Source: an uncultured Acidobacteriota bacterium (GTDB lineage: Bacteria > Acidobacteriota > Terriglobia > Bryobacterales > Bryobacteraceae). From it: a stretch of 6,256 nucleotides of DNA. Shown piece after piece: positions 1 through 6,256 of the stretch. Numbering within the stretch: the stretch's first letter is position 1; every line of letters starts with the position of its first letter. The stretch spans positions 1-6,256 of the forward strand of contig CALFYN010000815.1 of NCBI GenBank assembly GCA_937952345.1, read 5' to 3'. The notes beneath the pieces were generated by a model. That model was not told the DNA's origin. It did no database searches and worked only from the letters and a program-made list of their open reading frames with translations. Made by a program: the position numbers and the translations under genes.

Positions 1-352
1 TCCACACCTGCAGCATGGTCAGGTGAATATCGCCGGCCGGATTGCGCGCGGTCATCTTCGCCCGGATGGTGGCCGCCTTGCCGTACACATGAATCTTCTG
101 CTCATGGATCTGGAAGTTGCCCTTCGACTTCACCAGTGCGTCAATGGCTTCCTGCTTGGTTTCGAGTTTCGTATTGGAGTGGCTGTATTGCAGTCCGTCA
201 GCCAGTACCTTGCTCAAACCGGCCGCATCGCCGGCACGCGCCGCCTTGAGGAACGCGTCATGCGCCGCGCGCACCGCCGCCTCATCCGCCGTCTCTCCGA
301 ACGCGCACAGCGACAGCCCAAACACAATCGTGGTGAGTAAGAAAGTCTTCAT
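1..352 (-). CDS. Secreted NTF2/SnoaL-like (DUF4440-type) protein, C-terminus beyond window edge
   Basis: This is the first 117 codons of a gene read leftward; it starts at an ATG at 352-350 and runs off position 1 without a stop. Residues 1-19 form a signal peptide: MKT, then a hydrophobic run, then Ala-Phe-Gly as a likely cleavage site before ETADEAA. A Cys at residue 16 is not in a proper lipobox. The rest matches the NTF2-like fold family: an N-terminal helix (AAVRAAHDAFLKAARAGD), then a LSKVLADGLQYSHSN segment, then LETKQEAIDAL, and beta strands that include an IHVYGKAATIRAKMTARN run. The Tyr-Ser-His-Ser-Asn core followed by a Glu-Thr-Lys helix is typical of DUF4440/SnoaL-like proteins. 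These are small cone-shaped proteins, mostly of unknown substrate, often exported in Acidobacteria. No specific function can be assigned. No Shine-Dalgarno sequence precedes the ATG. The gene lies 35 bases downstream of the membrane protein on the same strand. Confidence 0.8.
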   Translation of the reverse strand, partial: MKTFLLTTIVFGLSLCAFGETADEAAVRAAHDAFLKAARAGDAAGLSKVLADGLQYSHSNTKLETKQEAIDALVKSKGNFQIHEQKIHVYGKAATIRAKMTARNPAGDIHLTMLQVW

Positions 353-360
353 AGACTGTG

Positions 361-366
361 ATGATA
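361..366 (-). promoter_or_regulatory. Candidate -10 element (TATCAT) for the SnoaL-like gene
   Basis: Read on the minus strand, TATCAT matches the sigma70 -10 consensus at five of six positions. It ends eight bases before the ATG at 352. Transcription would then begin at about 354, giving a leaderless or nearly leaderless message, which fits the lack of a ribosome binding site. No good -35 hexamer is visible 16-18 bases upstream, so this rests on the hexamer and its placement alone. The gene could instead be read through from the upstream membrane-protein gene. Confidence 0.3.
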
Positions 367-387
367 CAGAATTCGCGGCCGCAGCGC

Positions 388-1170
388 TTAGAATCGCCCC
401 AGCTTGCGCAGCATCGGCCGGGTATTGCCGTGGCCGGGCAGATCCACCGAATGCACCGGCTTCCAATCCTTGTCCAAGGCCCCGATATAGCGCGCCTGAT
501 CGCGATCGAGCCCCATCAGCACGACACTGATCCCCATCTCCGGATAGACCATCAACCGGTACTGCATCTCGCCGGCGCTCTCGCGCCAGCGGTCCTCCTG
601 CGGCTGCCCCAACAGCCGGATGACGGCATGATAATCGTCCGTCGCCTTCAAATTCAGCGATTTCTGTTCAATCGCGACAAATTCCACGTTCGCCGGGTCC
701 GTCTTGCTGCGGTAATAGCGCAGCACGCCCAGCGTCACCACCAGCATCACCGCCATGGCAATGAGGATCAGCTTCCCGATGCGCGATTCGGCGCCTTCGG
801 AGGCCCGCATTTCCTGCATCCGTGTGGGGCGCGCGGGCGTCTCCTCAACAGGCGGGCGCGCATAGTCGTTCACCGCCTTCGGCATCTCGATGACACGCCG
901 CTCATGCGGCCACAGCGACCCGGCGCGGTACTCCAATTCGCGCTTCAAGCCCACGATCATCACCGGCTCATCCACCTTCGACAACTCGCCCAGGAAGCGC
1001 CGCGGCACCCACACTTCCATCCCTGTTTTCGCATTGGTGACCAGAATCTCAGACCAGGTAGCCTGCTTGAAGATCCACTCATTGTGCTCGACACCCACCA
1101 CGGGCGGATAAAAGGAGAAAGGGCGATCGCCCATATTTTCCAAAGCCGGTGGAGTGGGAGGAATCGACAC
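388..1170 (-). CDS. Unrecognised single-pass membrane protein
   Basis: This open frame of 260 codons ends in TAA at 390-388. I do not recognise a named family. Residues 1-100 form a soluble region with aromatic and charged character (RPFSFYPPVVGVEHNEWIFK, ATWSEILVTN, VWVPRRFLGELS). Residues 101-130 are a Pro/Arg/Glu-rich linker. Residues 131-153 are one clear transmembrane helix (IGKLILIAMAVMLVVTLGVL). Residues 160-260 form a second soluble domain with a LLGQP motif and a VYPEMGISVVLMG strand. Positive charges flank the helix on both sides, so the topology is uncertain. The full frame starts with GTG at 1170; an ATG at codon 13 (1134), preceded by GGAAAAT, is a credible alternative start. The gene diverges from maeB and lies just upstream of the SnoaL-like gene on the same strand, so the two may be co-transcribed. 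The reading frame is confident; the function is unknown. Confidence 0.85.
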   Translation of the reverse strand: MSIPPTPPALENMGDRPFSFYPPVVGVEHNEWIFKQATWSEILVTNAKTGMEVWVPRRFLGELSKVDEPVMIVGLKRELEYRAGSLWPHERRVIEMPKAVNDYARPPVEETPARPTRMQEMRASEGAESRIGKLILIAMAVMLVVTLGVLRYYRSKTDPANVEFVAIEQKSLNLKATDDYHAVIRLLGQPQEDRWRESAGEMQYRLMVYPEMGISVVLMGLDRDQARYIGALDKDWKPVHSVDLPGHGNTRPMLRKLGRF

Positions 1171-1186
1171 GTGGTAGCCCGATTCA

Positions 1187-1192
1187 ATATTA
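1187..1192 (-). promoter_or_regulatory. Candidate -10 element (TAATAT) for the membrane-protein gene
   Basis: TAATAT on the minus strand resembles the sigma70 -10 box and sits in the 64-base divergent gap, 16 bases before the GTG. Transcription would start near 1180. That gives a leader of about 10 bases to the GTG or about 46 bases to the in-frame ATG at 1134; the latter is a more ordinary leader and favours the ATG start. No convincing -35 hexamer is visible at the right spacing. No clear promoter for maeB was found in the same gap. Confidence 0.3.
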
Positions 1193-1234
1193 CCTTACCC
1201 GGCGCATCGCGCACGCTGCCACAATAGAAGCGCA

Positions 1235-3514
<2,280 letters not shown>

Positions 3515-3542
3515 ACCAAGCAGCGCTGGTGTAGCATAGTTT

Positions 3543-3547
3543 AGGGA
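3543..3547 (+). promoter_or_regulatory. Ribosome binding site AGGGA for hicB
   Basis: AGGGA lies ten bases before the ATG at 3558 and only four bases before an in-frame TTG at 3552. The spacing and codon choice favour the ATG, giving a 68-residue antitoxin that begins MNEIIF, as relatives do. The 43-base gap from maeB shows no clear promoter: the hexamers TAGCAT and CATAGT at 3532-3540 would place the transcript start inside this site. Read-through from maeB is therefore possible. Confidence 0.55.
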
Positions 3548-3557
3548 CGAATTGAGA

Positions 3558-3764
3558 ATGAATGAAATCATTTTCCTGGTCGAAGACTCGCCCGGCGGTG
3601 GTTTCTCCGCAAGAGCGCTCGGCCACTCGATCTTCACTGCAGCGGATACGGAAGAAGAATTGCAAGCTATGGTTAGGGACGCCGTCGCATGCCATTTTGA
3701 CGAAGGCACCGCCCCAAAGCTCATCCGGCTGCACTATGTTCGCGAAGAAGTGATTCCGGCTTGA
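3558..3764 (+). CDS. hicB: HicB-family antitoxin, short form
   Basis: A 68-residue protein that by family would be the antitoxin of a HicAB-type pair, binding and blocking the HicA RNase. The visible signature is the opening beta strand MNEIIFLVED, the Gly-rich turn SPGGGFSARALG with the FSARAL strand, then a helix with DTEEELQAMVRDAVACHFDE and a closing strand IRLHYVREEV. This is the partial double-stranded-RNA-binding-like HicB core. Many HicB proteins are 100 or more residues with a C-terminal ribbon-helix-helix or helix-turn-helix domain that represses the operon. None is present here, because the protein ends shortly after the last strand. Such short forms are often annotated only as HicB-like. 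The start is fixed by the AGGGA site and the M-N-E-I-I-F opening. Its stop overlaps the hicA start by four bases. GC content is lower than in the flanking genes. Confidence 0.87.
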   Translation: MNEIIFLVEDSPGGGFSARALGHSIFTAADTEEELQAMVRDAVACHFDEGTAPKLIRLHYVREEVIPA

Positions 3765-4003
3765 GGCTACCACGCGATCTCAGCGGCTCTGACTTGATCG
3801 CCGCACGGAAGCGATTGGGCTATCGGCAGACGCGCCAGACGGGAAGTCATGTCCGTATGACTATCGAAATCCCCCGGCAGGCCCACTTGACCGTCCCGAT
3901 GTCAAAGCCTATTTCACCAGGGACTCTCGCCGCATTGCTCAAAGACGCTGCGGCGCATCTCGAAATGACAGTGGACCAAATTTTGAATCACATCCGACGA
4001 TAG
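3761..4003 (+). CDS. hicA: HicA-family mRNA interferase toxin
   Basis: An 80-residue HicA-type toxin. Family members bind RNA through a double-stranded-RNA-binding-like fold and cleave mRNA using one histidine. Seen here: the N-terminal LPRDLSGSDLIAARKRLGY helix segment, the hallmark QTGSHVRM with the candidate catalytic His30, the LTVPMSKP strand, and the PGTLAALLKDA helix, followed by a C-terminal helix (VDQILNHIRR). The only start that keeps the N-terminal helix and His30 is TTG at 3761, since the first internal ATG is at residue 33. That TTG overlaps the hicB stop as TTGA, indicating translational coupling, and the weak start codon would keep toxin below antitoxin. The toxin follows the antitoxin, the reverse of the E. 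coli hicAB order. Its stop lies three bases from the convergent PhzF-family stop. All conserved parts look intact, so the toxin is probably functional. Confidence 0.87.
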   Translation: MRLPRDLSGSDLIAARKRLGYRQTRQTGSHVRMTIEIPRQAHLTVPMSKPISPGTLAALLKDAAAHLEMTVDQILNHIRR

Positions 4004-4006
4004 CCG

Positions 4007-4786
4007 TCACACAAAAATACTCCCCTCCAGATACAGCACCGCCTTGCCCGCAATCGACACCCGCTCCCCGCGATCCTCGCACTGCAACACCCCGCCGCGA
4101 GGCGAAACCTGCTTTGCCCGCAGTTTCTGCTTCCCCAACCGGGCGCTCCAATACGGAGTCAGCGTGCAGTGCGCCGACCCCGTCACCGGATCCTCATCAA
4201 TGCCCTGCGCCGGCGCGAAGAACCGCGAGACAAAATCACACTCCTTGCCCGGCGCGGTGGCAATCACCGCGAAGCGGTCCACCTTGGCCAGTTCACGGAA
4301 GTTCGGCGTGAGCCCGCGCACTTCCTCCTCGCCCTCATACACCACGAAATAATCCCGCGCCGCCAGCACTTCGCGCGGTTGGCCCCCAATCGCCTCCACC
4401 AACGAAGGGTGCACTTCACAGGCCACCGGAGCGCGCGCCGGCAAATCGAGCGCCAGCACATCGTTCTCCCGCGTCACGGTCAGCGTCCCGCTGCGCGTCT
4501 GAAACGAAATCCGCTCCGCCGCGCATCCTAGTTTCTCCCACAGCACGTAAGCCGAACCAAGCGTCGCATGCCCGCACAAATCCACTTCCACGGCCGGCGT
4601 GAACCACCGCAGACCGTACCCGTCCCCGTCTTTCACAAAGAATGCCGTCTCCGCCAGGTTGTTTTCCGCCGCAATCGCCTGCATCAGGTGATCGGGCAGC
4701 CATTTCTCCAAAGGGCAGATTGCAGCCGGATTTCCTGTGAAGGGAACGGCCGCAAATGCATCTACCTGAAAGATGGGAATTCTCAT
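4007..4786 (-). CDS. PhzF-family isomerase/epimerase
   Basis: A complete 259-residue member of the PhzF phenazine-biosynthesis-like family (E. coli YddE is another member). The fold is two similar halves with the active site in the cleft between them. Visible motifs: QVDAFAAVPFTGNPAA at 7-22 with the Gly-Asn-Pro signature; NLAETAFF at 43-50 with the catalytic Glu46; the DLCGHATLGSAY motif at 69-80 with His73; and the second-half signature DEDPVTGSAHC at 197-207 with Asp199. In PhzF these residues isomerise trans-2,3-dihydro-3-hydroxyanthranilate. There are no other phenazine genes here, so the substrate is unknown and a housekeeping isomerase or epimerase role is as likely. The start is ATG at 4786 with no strong Shine-Dalgarno sequence. 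It is divergent from the efflux channel gene (42 bases) and convergent with hicA (three bases between stops, so no room for a terminator between them). Confidence 0.94.
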   Translation of the reverse strand: MRIPIFQVDAFAAVPFTGNPAAICPLEKWLPDHLMQAIAAENNLAETAFFVKDGDGYGLRWFTPAVEVDLCGHATLGSAYVLWEKLGCAAERISFQTRSGTLTVTRENDVLALDLPARAPVACEVHPSLVEAIGGQPREVLAARDYFVVYEGEEEVRGLTPNFRELAKVDRFAVIATAPGKECDFVSRFFAPAQGIDEDPVTGSAHCTLTPYWSARLGKQKLRAKQVSPRGGVLQCEDRGERVSIAGKAVLYLEGSIFV

Positions 4787-4815
4787 CAGTCCAGTCTAGC
4801 TTGCATGTTAGAGTG

Positions 4816-4820
4816 AAGGT
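4816..4820 (+). promoter_or_regulatory. Ribosome binding site AAGGT for the efflux channel gene
   Basis: AAGGT lies eight bases before the ATG at 4829 and supports that start. The whole divergent gap to the PhzF-family gene is only 42 bases, so promoters for one or both genes must lie partly inside the neighbouring coding sequence. Confidence 0.5.
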
Positions 4821-4828
4821 TTACCGAC

Positions 4829-6061
4829 ATGATCTCGCGGTGTTCGACGCCCGCTGTTCTTTTCATAACCATATCCGCCATCGCTGCCACAGCGCAGGAA
4901 CCGCTCTCGCTGCAGGACGCGGTATCCACCGCGCTCCAGCAACACCCCGCCCTGCAGGCCAGCGCCGACCGCATTGCCGTCAGCGAAGCCCTGCGCCGCC
5001 AGGCCGCGCTCTCCCCTAACCCTAAGCTCATTCTGCAAAGCGAAAACACGCGGCCGTATCTCAATTCGTCGTTCGTCTACTGGCGCGACACGGATAATTT
5101 CGCCTACCTCCAGCAAACGCTCGAAACCGCCGGCAAACGCGACCGCCGCGTCGATCTCGCCGCCGCCAACATCCGCCGCACGGAGCTCGAGCGGGAACTG
5201 CTGCGATTCCAAATCGCGTCCCGCGTCAAGCACGCCTATTGGGCCGCCGCCGGCGCCAGCACCATTGCCGCGCTGCTGCGCGAAGATCGCGCCAGCTTCC
5301 AGGGCATTATTCAATATCACGAAATCCGCGTCAGGGAAGGCGCGGTCGCCGAAGCCGACCTCATCCGCGTCCGCCTCGAAGGCGAGCGGCTCGCCATCGC
5401 CCAGAACGCCGCCGACCTCGAAGCCGAACGCACCCGCATTCATCTGTTCCGCGAAATGGGCCGCACCGAATTCCCCGCTGCCACCTTCGCCGACCCCTTG
5501 GAACCGCTGCCCGACACACCTGCCGTCGACATCGAACAAGCCCTCGAACGCCGCCCCGAAATCAAGCTCGCCCTGCAGATCGCCGACGTCTCCCGCGCCA
5601 ATCTCCGCTTCCAGCAAGTCACCGCCAAGCCCAACGTCGATGTGCTGTTCGGATACAAACGGGCCACCGGCTACGATTCGCTGATCGGTGGCGTGCAGGT
5701 CGATCTCCCCTTCCTCAACCGCAACCAGGGCAACATCTCCGCGGCGGAATCCGACATCCGCGCCGCCGAATCCACCGTCGCCGCCACCAAAGCGCTCATC
5801 CGTGCCGAAATCGCCGCTGCCGCCCGCGATGTGGAACTGCGCCGCCGCCAGCTTGGCGATTCCTTTCAGGCCATGCGCAAACAGGCCGACGACACCGCCC
5901 GCATCGCCGAAGCCGCCTACCGCGAAGGCGGCGCCGATCTTCTCCGCCTGCTCGATGCCCAACGCGTCCGCATCGAAACTCAGTTGTTCTATCAAAGAGC
6001 GCTCGCCGAGTATCGCCAAAGCGCCGTCAACCTCGAAACCGCATTGGGGATGGCCCCATGA
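4829..6061 (+). CDS. TolC/CzcC-family outer-membrane efflux channel
   Basis: A 410-residue outer-membrane channel subunit of the TolC family that would trimerise and span the outer membrane and periplasm to carry out substrates from an RND pump. Residues 1-22 are a signal peptide (MISRC, hydrophobic stretch, Ala-Thr-Ala before QEP). The mature part has the two-fold repeat of the family. The first repeat includes LSLQDAVSTALQQHPALQA, an ETAGKRDRR turn at 99-107, and long Ala/Arg/Glu-rich helices to about 210. The second repeat includes ALERRPEIKLALQ at 238-250, the PFLNRNQGNISAAESD segment at 294-309, and YREGGADLLRLLDAQR at 364-379. The ETAGKR turn and RRPE motif are those seen in CzcC/CusC-like heavy-metal efflux channels, and the lipoprotein adaptor that follows supports this class. 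No lipobox is present in this protein. Metal specificity cannot be read from the sequence. It overlaps the adaptor gene by ATGA. Confidence 0.95.
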   Translation: MISRCSTPAVLFITISAIAATAQEPLSLQDAVSTALQQHPALQASADRIAVSEALRRQAALSPNPKLILQSENTRPYLNSSFVYWRDTDNFAYLQQTLETAGKRDRRVDLAAANIRRTELERELLRFQIASRVKHAYWAAAGASTIAALLREDRASFQGIIQYHEIRVREGAVAEADLIRVRLEGERLAIAQNAADLEAERTRIHLFREMGRTEFPAATFADPLEPLPDTPAVDIEQALERRPEIKLALQIADVSRANLRFQQVTAKPNVDVLFGYKRATGYDSLIGGVQVDLPFLNRNQGNISAAESDIRAAESTVAATKALIRAEIAAAARDVELRRRQLGDSFQAMRKQADDTARIAEAAYREGGADLLRLLDAQRVRIETQLFYQRALAEYRQSAVNLETALGMAP

Positions 6062-6256
6062 AACTTTTCCCATCGTTCGCATTCCTCGTTCTGCTGGGCT
6101 GCTCCAGCAAGCCCGAACCCGCGCCCGTTAGTGCCGCTCCTCCCAAAGAGGAAGCCGCCGCGCCATCGAATCAAGTCACTCTCGATGAGAAGCAACTCCA
6201 GCAGGCGCACCTCGACATCGTCACGGTCCGATCGCAAGCCCTTCCGGAAACCATCA
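6058..6256 (+). CDS. RND efflux periplasmic adaptor lipoprotein (CzcB/CusB-like), N-terminal part
   Basis: The first 66 codons of a gene that runs off the right edge. It begins MKLFPSFAFLVLLGCSSKPEP: a lipoprotein signal with the lipobox LLGC, so Cys15 would be lipidated and anchor the protein in the periplasm. Next comes a Pro/Ala-rich linker (to about residue 40), then VTLDEKQLQQAHLDIVTV, the opening strand and helix typical of CzcB/CusB-type membrane fusion proteins, before the expected beta-barrel and hairpin domains. This adaptor would join the TolC/CzcC channel to an inner-membrane RND pump (CzcA/CusA type), whose gene is expected downstream. The ATG overlaps the channel-gene stop as ATGA, so the two are translationally coupled. 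The family call rests on context plus this short stretch. Confidence 0.85.
   Translation, partial: MKLFPSFAFLVLLGCSSKPEPAPVSAAPPKEEAAAPSNQVTLDEKQLQQAHLDIVTVRSQALPETI

Noticed and set aside
358..1227. A 289-codon plus-strand frame over the membrane-protein gene.
   Set aside because: Its composition is His/Arg/Pro-rich with no domain. The minus-strand frame has a clean transmembrane helix and normal composition.
3520..3535. CAGCGCTG palindrome after maeB as a terminator.
   Set aside because: An eight-base perfect palindrome has no loop and no T-tract follows, so it is not a hairpin terminator.
3994..4008. A short inverted repeat (GACG/CGTC) at the hicA stop as a bidirectional terminator.
   Set aside because: The stem is only four base pairs and no T-run follows on the hicA strand; too weak to call.
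4007..4786. Phenazine biosynthesis cluster suggested by the PhzF-like gene.
   Set aside because: No other phenazine genes are present, and isolated PhzF-family genes are widespread with other roles.
4806..4814. TG-T-TAGAGT as an extended -10 promoter for the efflux operon.
   Set aside because: The transcript would start near 4821, after the AAGGT ribosome binding site at 4816-4820, so it does not fit the start chosen.
4808..6082. A long open frame (424 codons) antisense to the efflux channel gene.
   Set aside because: It is a low-complexity Gly/Ala-rich shadow of the channel gene, which has a signal peptide, family motifs and a ribosome binding site.

Overview
The window is GC-rich bacterial DNA with no RNA genes, transposases or CRISPR repeats. 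It holds eight protein-coding genes, of which the two at the ends are cut by the window edges. The GC-rich codon use, the czc-type efflux genes, the hicBA-type pair and the mix of short housekeeping genes with unknown membrane proteins suggest a Gram-negative soil bacterium, perhaps an acidobacterium of the Solibacter/Bryobacter type. That placement is an inference from style, not from a marker gene.

Left part (1-1170, minus strand): a secreted NTF2/SnoaL-like (DUF4440-type) protein whose C-terminus lies off the left edge, preceded 35 bases upstream by an unrecognised single-pass membrane protein of about 260 residues. The two run in the same direction and may be co-transcribed. The spacer between them also holds a -10-like element placed as for a leaderless transcript.

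Centre (1235-3514, plus strand): maeB, a full-length 759-residue malic enzyme with the C-terminal phosphotransacetylase-like regulatory domain. It diverges from the membrane protein across 64 bases. It is followed at 3558-4003 by a compact toxin-antitoxin pair in antitoxin-first order (hicB then hicA). The toxin begins at a TTG that overlaps the antitoxin stop codon. This pair is visibly less GC-rich than its neighbours.

Right part: a PhzF-family isomerase/epimerase on the minus strand (4007-4786) converges on hicA with only three bases between their stop codons. Divergent from it, across 42 bases, starts a heavy-metal (Czc/Cus) type efflux operon: a TolC/CzcC outer-membrane channel (4829-6061), overlapped by four bases (ATGA) with a lipoprotein periplasmic adaptor of the CzcB/CusB class that runs off the right edge. 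The inner-membrane RND pump is expected just beyond.

Most of the window is ordinary chromosome. The points most worth a second look are the minimal reversed hicBA pair, the unrecognised membrane protein, the possible leaderless start, and an exact EcoRI-NotI linker-like 14-mer in an intergenic gap. No convincing new multi-gene system was seen.
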